The notes beneath the pieces are model-generated. The model saw only the letters and a list, made by a program, of their open reading frames with translations. It ran no database searches and had not been told where the DNA came from. Source: Leptodontidium sp. MPI-SDFR-AT-0119 (taxonomy: Eukaryota; Ascomycota; Leotiomycetes; Helotiales; Leptodontidiaceae). From it: 64,000 nucleotides of DNA. Of the stretch, positions 24,492-36,481 are shown piece after piece; the first letter of the stretch is position 1; each line of letters begins with the position of its first letter. The position numbers were made by a program, and so were the translations under genes. The stretch spans positions 3,038,001-3,102,000 of the forward strand of contig JAHLEZ010000005.1 of NCBI GenBank assembly GCA_020726505.1, written 5' to 3'.

Positions 24492-26438
24492 GGTGGTGGC
24501 CAGCAATCAGAGAGCTACCACGAAGGTGGCTCCTAACGTGGGATTGTTGCTCCAGGCGTTGAGGAGGTACACAACACGCTCTGGTCCTGCTCTCCACAGC
24601 TCCTCTTTCACACCACCTTCCAATATTTGGGTTCGTTCGAGACAAGCAGTCCGTCGTGCGGTCGTAGAGAGGAAATAAATTGTAATTCGAAATTCGGTCC
24701 CTGTGCAACTCCGTGCTGGGCACAAGGAGTTCTTGGTTTCACTGGAATGTTGGTTGTGTTGTGGTGAGGTTCCCGATGTGGTCGTGTTGATTGGACTAAG
24801 GGGCGCGTTCCTGAATTCTGACTGATGGTTCCCCACTGAGACAGGTGGGCAACTATTATCGTCAATGTGACCGACCAATGGATTTGTGTATGCGACAGCG
24901 ACCCAGGCTGGGGTCTTGAGGGAGGAAAAGAAGGTCGAAAGTAAACAAAGACCGAGGTTTGAACGGGTTACGAGTCTTGAGAGTGAGTGTGAGGAGAACG
25001 TTGAGCGATCTGGTGCTGTCGATCACGATAAAAACAGCAAGTGCGGGCTGCTGAGCTGGGGATGCCGATGCAGCAATGTGAGTGGACGGGCAAGCTGTCT
25101 TGTTGTTTTCTCCTCACCCAGCTATTTTGATACGATTGGCCGTCGGCGTCCCAAAACAACAACACAGAATGGATCCCGATCAGTCAGACTGGGGCTTGCA
25201 TTGACGACGTAATTTGGAGGAATAAACTTCGTCAACAATTCCGAGGTTCATCCTAGAAAAGGTCTGTTTGTTGTTCTAGAATACGCGTTTGGTGGTTCCC
25301 GCCCGGTTCTTTGACCTTGGGTCCTGGATTACAAGGCATGACAGGAATTTCAAAGCTTGGATTAGTCAGCCAATCTTCAAGTGTTCCTCGGCCAGTTAAT
25401 CTAGCGAAGAATCTGAAGAAGTTGCTAGATATGAAGAGGGGGAGGGCTATGAGGAGGAGATAGGAGGCTATTGAAGCTGGAGAAGAAGTTAGTGAGGAAG
25501 AGGAAGAATAGGTAGATATATCAAAATCGATTCAACGCAATACTGCCCCGTTCAGCGTTCACGTCAATTGATTGGACAGACAGGCACATCAGATGAAAAT
25601 GCATCATACAGACACCAACGAAGTTGGCTTTAACTCGCTGGTTTTGGCGGAACAGACGGCATGGCAAGTCAGGATATCAGAAGCGGTTGTTCGAACTAGC
25701 GAGTCCATAATTGCAGGGATTTGAAGAAAGCAGTATCACCATGATCACGGAGCAGCTTGGCACAGCAAAGGAGTACCACCACATCTCCAGGTAAAAGAAA
25801 ACCATCAGAGGCGAGTAACCAGTAATATCCGCCTCAGTAGACATCTCACACACGGACTGAAATGATCTGAATCAGCCAAAAGACAACTTTCTAAGATCAC
25901 GAACCTCTAAATGATACACCACCAAAGGAGGTTCGTCTCCTTCCGACCTCTTTTTCGCAAAGATGAGGTTTAAACAACGCTAGTGCCAGCTACTTACCGT
26001 CACGTCACAAGCTTAAGTGTGTTTTCCGGGCAACTCGTTTTGGTACTCATCTTCATTCAGAGAAGACACAGAAAAATCCCGATATCGTTGCTATCGCGAA
26101 GATTAGTTCATATCTTCCTAATTTCCAGGGTATCTTCCTTTCAAGTTCAAGGCTCAAGGCAGGGGAAATGGAGGTAGGTAAAGACAACTGCTTTTGAATT
26201 CGAGCTTGCCTTTCAAATTCCAGTACTTTCCATCTCACTTTATCCAGATTATCAACATCTCCATATCTTAAACCCCTCAATGCTGATTTGAAAATTCGGG
26301 CTACATAGAATACTAAACCATATAAGCTGCCTGATCAGACCCTATAACAAGGTCACAACACCTCGCCAGACCCGCAACTAGCTTCGCAATACCAATCAAT
26401 AAACAAACCTCGAACCCAGAATCTTTCCCCACTACCCA
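24492..26438. other. Promoter of apsA and intergenic space
   Basis: The left part (24492 to about 25200) is presumably the apsA promoter and leader. The rest has no recognisable gene. A purine-rich patch lies at 25430-25510. The right edge adjoins the stop codon of the Cys-rich protein gene. Confidence 0.5.
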
Positions 26439-27387
26439 CTACCCCAAAGTCGGCACCGTCAAAACAGCACCCGTCCTCGTCTCCCAACTGAGAGAAGGCG
26501 TCATAGGACAAGGTAGGTATTTGGTCTATTCATCACAAACACCACATTAGCAATCCAGCTCATCTCCCCACCTGTTTACATCCCTTCCCGCCCTCCTCTC
26601 CCTCAACCCCCCCCCAAAAAAAAGAAAAAATAGGTAAACTCACTGCCCAATCAGTCCAACACCCCCCATCACAACTCCTCACACACCTCGTCACCATCTC
26701 CACCCTCTCACACCCACAACTCAGCGTCACAGCGCTCTGTCTCGCGCACCGACTATACGTAACCGGACACCCTGCCGTCCAACACGCCGGGCCTTCGGAG
26801 GCTGTTATTGTCGCGCAGGTTGGGGGTTGAGTTTTCGTCGTGCTTGTTTTCGTACTTATACTCATACTTGTACTTGTGCTTGTGCTTGATGTTGTTTGGG
26901 TAGGACTCTTGGTTGGAGGAGGCAGAGGTATATAAGTCTCCACAACACCAGAGCTCGACATCGATATACTCAAGCATCCCTTCTCAGGCTCTTTAACAAC
27001 CCACTGCGTCCCACAAGCGCTATCACACCCTCCCCCCTTTCTACAAGGCGTATACACACTCTCCGTCGCGATACTCGTGGGACAGCCGCATGGGATACTG
27101 ATTTCAGAGAGGTAGATGCAGTCTGGTGCTGGGCAGAAAGATGGTGATGGGGTGGGCTGGGGACAGGAGGAGGTTGTGGTTTTGGTTATTGTTGGGCAGG
27201 TTAGGGAGGAGGAGGGGTGGACGTTGTTGGGGGAGGCGAGGAGGAGGTGGAGGATGCTGTGGTGAGGTGAGTGTTAGTTTGGGGTATGTGATTAGGAACA
27301 GGGGATGTATATTGGGGAGAGAGGAGGGGATATGTGTGTATACCTGAGAATAAACCCAATCCTAGTGAACAGTGAAAAAGGCGCCAT
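26439..27387 (-). CDS. Secreted protein with two nine-cysteine modules
   Basis: Three exons assembled from splice signals and phase: 27387-27344, 27256-26644 and 26525-26439, with introns GTATAC...CACAG (87 nt) and GTGAGT...GCTAAT...ATAG (118 nt). The product is 247 aa with 20 cysteines. The N-terminus (MAPFSLFTRIGFILSILHLLA) resembles a secretory signal peptide. Two modules follow, joined by a Ser/Thr-rich linker that is probably O-glycosylated. Each module starts with a C-x-T-I-T block and ends C-x3-C-x3-W: module 1 spacing is C-x10-C-x9-C-x4-C-x9-C-x-C-x12-C-x5-C-x3-C-x3-W, module 2 is C-x10-C-x4-C-x6-C-x9-C-x-C-x8-C-x3-C-x3-C-x3-W. This is an internal duplication. I do not recognise the family and assign no function. 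A cell-wall or effector-like secreted protein is the reasonable class. Confidence 0.72.
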
Positions 27388-28355
27388 GATGAACCGAGTA
27401 AGATAGATCCTCAAATCCAGTCAACTCAAATAAAATTCCCAGAACAAATCCTCAACTCACAACACCTAACCCCTCTCAAAACACAAGCAGAAACAAAGCA
27501 CCTTATACCCCTCCCCCCCCGCCCCCTCCCCTCCAGTCCTCAGATCCTCAGCCCCTCAAAAACAAGCCCTAACCGAGATCCAAGCCATGTCAAGTCAAGT
27601 CAAGCTATAAAAAGAACCCTCATCTACCAACCACAGCGAATCGGTCCGGCATCTTAATCCCTGTGACATGGTCCAAAAATAATATAAGTAAAGGATGAGA
27701 TCTATACGAGCTTTTGTATCCCCATTATTAGCTAGATACATCCCATCCTCTCTAAATCATCATCCAAGCAAGAGAGGGGTTATCGTGGTACATACCACAA
27801 ACTCGCTTAACGTCTCGTATTGAACTTATTTATCCAGCTAACCCAGCCGAAGAGAAGTTCAGCCGGCACAGCGACTGACTACTGCAGGGCACAGAAATCA
27901 TATGCATACTGTATACCCGTCTATTACCCTACCAGGCACAGGTCGAGATCGAGATCAGATCAGATGATAGAGGGGTAAGCCGGCCGTAGAGCTCGAGTTT
28001 TTGTGCTGCGAAGTTACGAAGGAGCTAGCTATTATGAGGGATAGAATTTGTCACTCCACGTTGCATTGTTCATGCAATTTACAGTACCACGAATCCATGA
28101 TCAAAAAGAGCAGATCGATCAGAATCTCGTGTTGTGTTTCTTTGCTTTACTTACCTACCTACCCAACTAACTAAATACATGGGATGTTATATGATGAGCT
28201 TCGAATTCATGCTAGATCAGAACTGAGAACGCAACGCCTACTATGTACACCAGACCAGATCATGCATATCGAAAGGATAAACTACTTCCAAACCATTGAA
28301 ACCATAGTCGCCCCAAATGCCCCGAGCCAGAAAGTTGCCTCCATATCCAACCGGC
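27388..28355. other. Intergenic between the Cys-rich and amine oxidase genes
   Basis: Promoter of the Cys-rich gene on the left and 3' flank of the amine oxidase on the right. Contains C-rich tracts at 27510-27540. No gene seen. Confidence 0.5.
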
Positions 28356-30807
28356 TCACAACTTGCTCTTAGGATCCAAATCAGGTCCAGAACCCTGCAT
28401 ATGCGACGCAGGAGCTTTCTGAACAGAACCGCTCTCACAGCAAGACTCAGAGGGAGCAAGAACAGAAGCTTTATTTTTAGACCCAGGCACATCGATAGCA
28501 GGATTTGCTGAGAAGAAATCTGCTGGTCGGAGATGAAGTTGGTGGATCTCGACGGGCCTGATGGAAGTTAGCAGATATCAATCAGTTTATCGAGTGGATA
28601 CTTACATGACAGGCCAGTCCTCGACTCTTGGGTTGTGCTGGGGGAACATTAGTTGTTATCCAGGAATCTTGGGAGGAGACATACTGTCAATCCGAAAACG
28701 TTCCAAACGACCACATCATCATTCTCGGTATTTTCGTTTCTTGCAACTGCATCGGAAACACCATCAGTTTCCTTTTGACTCTGGTTCGTAAACTCTCCAC
28801 CAGCCCATAATTCACCGTCCTTGTATTTTGTTACCCAGACGTGGTGGGTTGCGAACTGGGCTCTCTTGGCCATGATGCTGTCTGGGTGTGCGAGTAATAA
28901 TTGAGAGGCAGATGGAATGAACTTGTATGCTACAGGCTTTCCAGAGACTGGGTTTAACTTGGACGGGTTTGTCATTTTTACCGTTAGGTTTGTCCATGGT
29001 GAGGCATCGAGGTATTGTGAGCTTTTGATGGGTGTTTGTCTGACCTAGGAGGAGTTAGTAAATGCTCTTTTACGGATCTCACCACCAACTCACCTCGTAT
29101 CCACTACCGTATGGATTAATTTCTTTCGACATTGGCATTGGAAGACTCTCTTCTGCCACAACTGTATTGTTGAGTCCATCAATCGCAGGGTCGATACGAA
29201 TACAAAAGAGATGTTGATGGTTCTGAGCCAGTGCTCCTGCGGATACCACATTCCCCCAAGGACTGGTCTTTCCTGGATCAATGTTTACCACACTGACGAT
29301 TCCAGTTGCTCTTGTCTCGACTGTAATTCCACCAGCCTGGTCGAGCTTGTATGCAAAGATATACTCGTAATTAGCCAGGGTAATGATAAACTGGACCACC
29401 AGCTCTCGAAGGCGAGTAACAACAGCTCTGCTGGTTCTGAAATTGGTGTGCTTCCATCCGATTCCATTATCTTGTTCGTGGAGACATATTACATTCTTGC
29501 TCAGGCTTGCCTTTCCATCGGGTTCTGTCAGAACGGCATCAAAGTATTTGATGGTTCCAAGACAATCGCAGCCAAGAGCCAGGTTGTTTGCCGCACGGCC
29601 AGCACCAGCGTCACCAAAATCGAAAGCTTGCTTTCTTTGGAAAGGAGGTCTTGGATCTCCATATGGGACAGTCATCTCCGAAAGACTCAGTCTGTACAGA
29701 ACACTGCGACCATCATATCGGACGTCGTGGAGTGTTGCACCTTCTCGAGGATTGAAACCAACCCTGAATCTCCACTTCTGCCATTCGATCAAGTTTCCAT
29801 CAACCTTGAAAGATGGACCTTCGGGTTGAGTAACATTCAATGGCTTGACATCGGTGCGAAGAGGTTGTGAAAGGAGTTCAGGTACGTATTCGGCAGGTGA
29901 ACAGTGTGAGAGGACGTCTCTCTTGTGCGTTCCATAAGTCAAGCCATCTTCTTTGCCACCTGTGGCTAGTCGGTCCACTCGTACGATCTCTTTGCTGTAC
30001 GTATCCATGATTGGGATAATGGGTAATGGATAACCATAGTGGTTCGAATCTTCGTTTCCATTGCGTGTGTCTCTGGCAAAGCACAGACCCTGTGTATAAC
30101 GAGGCGCAATTTCTGAAGGGTCTGGTCCACCATATGGCCACTGTGGAGTGTTAGCTTTGAATTCCGATAGACCAATCATCAGAGCATACTGGATCAATGG
30201 CAACTACAAATCCTTCTGGAAGATCGAATTCAGCTACAGCTTTCTTGAAAACTGGCGATTCAACACATGCTTCACTGAATTCTCGGAACTCATGACTATG
30301 ATCGTCAGCATCTGGTCATGAGATAAGAGAAAGTGAAGTGAGAAATTAGGCCAATTGTGAGTGGTGACACTGAATACGAATTCAAACAAAGAATGACCGG
30401 TTCACAGGCTGCTCAACTTACGTAGTCAAAGCGGGTTGGTGCATCTTCTCAACAACCCGCTGATGAGTTTCCTTCCCGGAAACAACATCCACACACGACT
30501 CCATGTACTCGTGCTTGCGATCCTCTCTGATCACATCATACTGGATCTTTGCCACGCGTGCCGGCCTTGGGGTGTGTGACGTTACTCTGCCAGCATTCTC
30601 CAGCTCCAGAAAGCGGGACAGTTCGTGCTTCGGAGGTTCTTCGAGAAAGATAGATCTGAAGTTAATCGCCACTTGAGAACCTCGCGCATTGAGGATCACT
30701 TCACGGGCATAATCGGATTCCTCAATGGAAAGCTGGTCAAGGGGATGAGGAACTGCTCTGGACGCCTCAGGTCGGAGCTGGCCCGTCGTCGATTGCTGTA
30801 TAGACAT
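28356..30807 (-). CDS. Peroxisomal copper amine oxidase
   Basis: Six exons: 30807-30422, 30295-30190, 30140-29094, 29044-28685, 28637-28606 (32 nt) and 28557-28356, with introns of 47-49 nt except the first (126 nt). The product is 710 aa, the usual size of fungal copper/topaquinone amine oxidases, which oxidise primary amines to aldehydes with release of ammonia and hydrogen peroxide. The topaquinone precursor Tyr is in NYEY (about residue 422). Copper ligands are the H-x-H of QNHQH (about 472 and 474) and a later His in FATHHVWV. The catalytic Asp lies in AFDFGD (about 338). The tail reads PRVEDWPVMPVE, typical of the family, and the last three residues are SKL, a type-1 peroxisomal targeting signal that fits the catalase-linked peroxisomal amine oxidases of yeasts. 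It probably lets the fungus use amines as nitrogen source. A TATA-like word lies about 150 bp upstream. Confidence 0.93.
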
Positions 30808-30954
30808 GATAACGTGGTTGAGGATATGTCAAACGATATTCGTGGTCTCGATCAAGGAGAAGGAAGATGAGATGAAATGAGATGGGATGAGATCAAGAGG
30901 CGAAAGAGGGAGGGAGTAGAAAAGAAGAGAAAGACGGAGTGATTGGAGATGATA

Positions 30955-30962
30955 CTTATATC
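30955..30962 (-). promoter_or_regulatory. TATA-like element of the amine oxidase gene
   Basis: GATATAAG on the minus strand, about 150 bp upstream of the amine oxidase ATG. Position is plausible; not proven. Confidence 0.3.
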
Positions 30963-32308
30963 TGGAACTTAGTCAACACACACAGAGCTGTTACGCCGCC
31001 CAGTCTGGTGTTTGCATGCATCCCACTTCCACGGCAGTGATAAGTCGGTCGTCAGGGATCTAGCAACTGGTCTAAGACCCGATGTAGCAGGTCCAGCCAG
31101 CGGCGCAAGCGAAGCGAGCATAGCCAGCGGGAGAGGGAAGCTTGATGGAGCTCCAGACCTTTCGTGGCAGGGCCGGAAGTAGGACATTGGAGTGGGAGGG
31201 AAGAAGACTTCCTTTTGCACGATAAGATAAGTATCATATTATATCGTAAGTATCGTGTGGTATTATAGGGCTGTTCTTAGAAGCAGTGAGGAATGTATGG
31301 CATGCTTCTCTTCAGGGAAATGTGCCTGAAATGGCGGCGCGCTCCTGTACATGGGGATGTGCCGTGGTTCTGCCGCTTATCTATCTTATTGTGCATGATT
31401 ATCACCCAAAGCCTGCGAGCTGGGTTGCAGTAAGTAGACTGGATGATTTACATATTGGCAAGAAGAGACAAGATGGTTTTGTAATAGAACGGAAAAATCC
31501 ATTGCGATACTTTTTGAGGAGCAAGGGAAGGATTTTCGTCTTTCGCTACAGTGGGCTGTGGGGTAAGTCTGGCTGGTGCAGTAGTCAAAGAGATGACGTG
31601 AACTCGTGGAGGTCATCTAACTCAAGTCTTCAGTCGACCATCAAAATTGACCAAAGTAAATTTAATGTCCTTTCCTCCCAACCTTAATACCATCGCTTAG
31701 GATCCCCATCTAGCTAATAGACTAGACGCCAAAATTACAAAAGATTACCCCTCCATTCAAAGGACTGATCACGTGTGAGGGGTTGGAAACAGTGGAGAGG
31801 ATGCAAGTGGAGCTCTAGTTGCCACGAAAATATGAGGGAATGGACCGAATTGTCTAAAGCCCGCCTCAGCATAAGCAAATCCACATGTACGAAGTCTAAG
31901 TATGTGGGTACTTTGTATTTGCTGGCTCTTGGTTGTTCTCGACGTGTTCTGTCACATAAGCCAGCTGCTGGGACTTTCTCTACGGAAGTACGTGTAAGAA
32001 GAGTATTAGCTTGGTGACTTGGTCAATTCTCGAGAATCAACCCAGGCAAGAATCGAGGCTTAGGAATCAATCATTGTCTGCTTACCATTAAGGTTTTCAT
32101 AAAGCTTGATGACATTATTCGTGGCATATCTTTATCTTTATCTTTATCGTTGTGTATCAGAACCGAATGGAAGGGTCGTCCCTCAAAAAGAAAGCCTTGG
32201 GTTGGGTGTCTGGAGAGCCAATGACATTGTCATCCCTTCCTGTTGGATCCCGTCTTTAAGACAGGGCAAGGGAGGCTGGCTGGTCTGGCCTGGCTTCAAT
32301 TGATTCAT

Positions 32309-32335
32309 TCACTCACTCACTCACTCACTCACTCA
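32309..32335. repeat. (TCAC)n tetranucleotide repeat
   Basis: About seven TCAC units in the importin promoter region. Confidence 0.85.
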
Positions 32336-32741
32336 TCCACCTACCTACCCACTTGCTTGTCGATGCACCTGCAGCATTTTTCTATTCTATGCATTTACTG
32401 TCCTACGTGACTTTACCTCACAATACTCCCTCGTTCCACGGTCCTGCAAGCTCTCTATCCCTTCACTACCGACCTGCCTTACTACCTACTCGCCTTGCCT
32501 TGCCTTGGTCGCACCTTGTGCTTCATGATTTCAGCCCACCACCGCTAGACTAGACTTCCCTTTACTTCCCACCCACACAACCTCTGACCGCCCTTGCCTG
32601 ACCCGCAGCAGAAAACGTCCGTCCTGTCCTGCCTCGTCCACAAAATTTATCACCAACACCTTCGCTCCGCTCAGCTCAGCGTTTGGTCTTATACTCGTTC
32701 CACCCACCCCCCGAACCCGAAGGCGCATCTGTAGCCCAAAG

Positions 32742-35700
32742 ATGGATGTCGCTGTATTGAGAGGTCGCATCGTCGCGACGCTCAGCCCTGAAGCCGACCT
32801 TCGACGTCGCGCAGAACTCGACTTGAAAGCCGTAAGCATATCTCAGGGCGGCGGCCTAGCAGGACAGGATATCGAGGCTAATACTGATAATTTACTCGCA
32901 GGCTGAGGAACATGCTGGATTTACAGATGCTCTCTTGGAGATCCTCCAAGCTGAGCAGGAAGCTTCCGTGCGAATGTCGAGTACGCAAACCCACAAACTC
33001 CCTCCCACACACGCATCCCCTACCCCGCTGCTCCCACATGCTAACGCACGACTGCAGCGGTTGTTTACCTGAAGAACCGAGTCACAAGAGGCTGGTCGCC
33101 GAGCGAGGAATCCGCGCAGAACAAGGCTATTGCCGATGATGAGAAGCAAAGGTTTCGAGACCGTCTCCTGCCAGTCCTGGCATCCTCCCCACCTCAGATT
33201 CGACAGCAACTCGTCCCAGTCCTCCAAAAGATCCTACACTATGACTTCCCCGAGAAATGGCCCTCATTTATAGACATCACCGTGCAACTGCTCAATACAA
33301 ATGAAGCCACCACGATTTTCGCCGGCCTCCAGTGCCTTCTTGCCATTTGTCGCGTTTACCGCTTCAAATCTGGTGAAAACCGAGCCGACTTCGACAAGGT
33401 TATTGAGTTGACCTTCCCAAGACTGTTGACTATTGGAAAGGGTTTGGCGAACGAGACAAGTGAGGAGGCAGGGGAGATGCTTCATGTTGTCTTGAAGGCA
33501 TACAAACATGCGACCTTTGTAGGTTTGGGGAGTCCCAGTGACAAAAGAGCAGAAGTGCTGACAAAATTAGTTCGAGCTGGCTGCTTCCTTGAGAGAACAA
33601 TCTGTGGTTATTGGATGGTTGGAGGTTTTCCTCGGAACTGTAGCAAAAGCTGCTCCACCCTCTGCTCTGCCAGAAGATATAACTGAGCGCGAGGCAAACC
33701 ACTGGTGGAAGGCTAAGAAATGGGCATACTTCAATCTCAACCGTCTCTTTGTTCGGTATGTATCTTGAACGCAAAATTCAAGGATGAATACTGACGCCCT
33801 GCAGCTACGGAAATCCTTCCTCGTTACAGAAAGGCAACGGAGACGATTACACCGAATTCGCCAAGAACTTCATAGCCAACTTCGCTCCCGAAATCCTCAA
33901 GGGATACCTCCTGCAAATCGAACAGTGGGTGGCCAAAACCACATGGCTCAGCAGACCGTGTTTATCATACACACTCGTTTTCCTCGATGAGTGTATCCGA
34001 CCAAAGCAAATGTGGACCCATCTCAAACCGCATCTCGATACCCTCGTCACCCACTTCCTCTTCCCTGTTATGTGCCTCACCGAAGACGATGTTGAGAAGT
34101 TCGAGACGGACCCAGAAGAATATCTCCACCACAAGCTCAACTTCTATGAAGAGGTCTCCGCGCCAGACATCGCTGCTACAAACTTCTTGGTTACTCTCAC
34201 CAAGGTCCGAAGAAAGCATACGTTTACTATCTTGGCTTTTGTGAACACAATTGTCAGTGCATATGAGGAGGCTCCGGATGCCAGCAAGGATCACATTGCA
34301 AAGGAAGGTGCTCTACGCATGATTGGGACCCTTTCAAGCGTCATCTTGGGGAAGAAGAGTCCGATTGCCGAGCAGGTGGAGTATTTCCTTGTTCGTTTTG
34401 TTTTCCCGGATTTCCGAAGCTCCCAAGGATTTCTGCGTGCAAGAGCTTGTGATACCGTTGAGAAGTTTGAGCAACTTGATTTCAAGGATACCAACAATCT
34501 GCTCATCATTTACCGTAATATTCTAGAATGCATGGCAGACGCAGAACTTCCGGTCCGTGTAGAGGCTGCTCTTGCGCTTCAGCCTCTCATCAGACACGAC
34601 ATCATCCGCACAAATATGCAACAAAACATCCCACAAATCATGCAACAGCTTCTCAAGCTTGCAAACGAGGTCGACGTCGATGCTTTGTCGAATGTTATGG
34701 AGGACTTTGTTGAGGTTTTTGCTACCGAATTAACTCCATTTGCTGTTGCATTGAGTGAGCAATTGCGAGACACATACCTGCGAATTGTCAGAGAACTCCT
34801 GGAGAAGAACGACAAGCGGGATGATGATGAGGGCTACGGAGATTACTTGGACGACAAGAGCATCACCGCATTGGGCGTCTTGCAAACAATTGGTACTTTG
34901 ATCCTGACTCTGGAGAGCACACCAGACGTTCTGCTTCACATGGAGTCAATTTTGATGCCAGTGATCAAGGTGACTTTAGAAAACAAGCTTTACGGTAAGT
35001 TGCCAGCACTCTCCTTGGGGTGAAAATACTAAAACTGAAGAAGATCTGTACAACGAGGTCTTTGAGATTATCGATAGCTGCACATTTGCTGCCAAGTCAA
35101 TTTCTCCTACGATGTGGCAAGCATTCGAGCTCATTCATGCAACCTTTAAGGCCGGTGCCGAGCTGTACCTTGAGGATATGCTCCCAGCACTAGACAACTT
35201 CGTCCAGTATGGCGCTGCACACCTCGTACAGACTCCTGCGTACCTCGATGCAATGTTCGGAATGGTACAGGACATGTTTGCGGATGAGAAAGTTGGTGGA
35301 GTTGACCGGATATGTGCTTGCAAGCTTGCTGAAGGCATCATGTTGAGTCTTCGTGGCCATGCCGATCAATACGTTCAGCATTTCGTAAGTTACCCTAATG
35401 CTGCCAGGTATTATTATGTGCTGACAAACTCTAGATCGGTATTGCGATGCGCACTTTGACAAATTCTGAGGTCAAGGTCAAATCATACAAAATCCATCTA
35501 ATGGAGATGGTCATCAATGCCATTTACTACAACCCAGTACGTACCTCTACTTTAGCCACCATGAATCTTCATTCTAACATGTTGTCCCTAGGTTCTGGCA
35601 ATCCATATTTTGGAGTCTAACGGATGGACGAACAAGTTCTTCAGCTTGTGGTTTTCAAACATCGACAGCTTCACCAGAGTTCATGACAAGAAGCTATCAA

Positions 35701-36481
35701 TTGCCGCTATTGTCGCATTGCTCACACTCAATGCCGATCAAGTGCCCACAAGTGTTCAACAAGGATGGCCACGATTACTTCAGGTATGTATCAGCGGATT
35801 TGCGGATAGTTCCTGCAAGCTAATATTATCAGGGTATCGTTCGACTGTTCCAGACTCTCCCAGCAGCTACCAAGAGTAAGTTTCAGTTTATCCTTGATAT
35901 AGACTTTCGCTAACGATTTGAAGACCGTGAGGAGGCCCTCAAGGATGACTACCCAGTAGATGGTGATGCCTATGATGATGACGAAGACGATGAGTGGGCC
36001 GGTGATGATACTGCTTGGAATGATGAAGGCGAGCCAGAAGATGAAGCCGATGGAAAGGATGAGAGTACCGCTTATCTTGAATTCTTGAACGAAGAGGTAC
36101 GTTATCATCATATGTTCCTTTGACAGTTACTGACACGCAATAGGCACAAAAATTCCAGAACCTTGAGGATAATGACTCAGACGATGAGTTAGGAGAAGAG
36201 AGTCTTCTAGAGACCCCTCTAGACAAGGTTGAGCCATACCAACTCTTCCGAGACGCCCTCATGAGTACGTTCCACCTCCCTACCCTCAAATCCACCCACT
36301 AACTCGTCTAGAACTCCAACACGAACAACCCCAACTCTACGAATCCCTCACAACATCTCTCAACCCCGGCGAACAAACCATAGTCCAAGGCGTCGTAAAC
36401 CAAGCCGAGATCAACGCCGCAGCAGCCGCCGCAGCTGCCACACAAGCTGCCCAAATTCCCGTTACGAACGGAGGACCTTGA
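32742..36481 (+). CDS. Importin-beta family karyopherin (Sxm1/Nmd5, importin 7/8 type)
   Basis: Twelve exons: 32742-32831, 32902-32980, 33058-33518, 33571-33755, 33805-34994, 35044-35384, 35435-35536, 35592-35783, 35833-35875, 35924-36096, 36144-36264 and 36312-36481. All junctions have GT/AG ends and consistent phase, giving 1048 aa. The N-terminus is an importin-beta N-terminal domain (YLKNRVTRGW, IRQQLVPVLQKILHYDFPEKW), followed by HEAT-type helical repeats and the conserved LYNEVFEIIDSCTFAAKSIS and MWQAFELIH blocks. A highly acidic segment (DDDEDDEWAGDD) lies near the C-terminus. These features match the Sxm1/Nmd5 group, which binds RanGTP and imports ribosomal proteins, histones and other cargo through nuclear pores. 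Intron 5 ends in GAAGAAG, so two acceptors three bases apart could add or drop one Glu. Family assignment is strong. Which yeast paralogue it corresponds to is not decided. Confidence 0.92.

Larger units (their letters stand above)
30808..32741. other. Divergent intergenic region, amine oxidase / importin
   Basis: Holds both promoters. The amine oxidase side has a TATA-like word at about 30955-30962. A (TCAC)n repeat lies at 32309-32335, and the importin side is C/T-rich just before its ATG. A plus-strand frame of 133 codons at 31286-31687 starts at GTG and has no domain. Confidence 0.5.

Noticed and set aside
31286..31687. 133-codon plus-strand frame upstream of the importin gene
   Set aside because: Begins at GTG, has no recognisable domain and no splice-linked exons.
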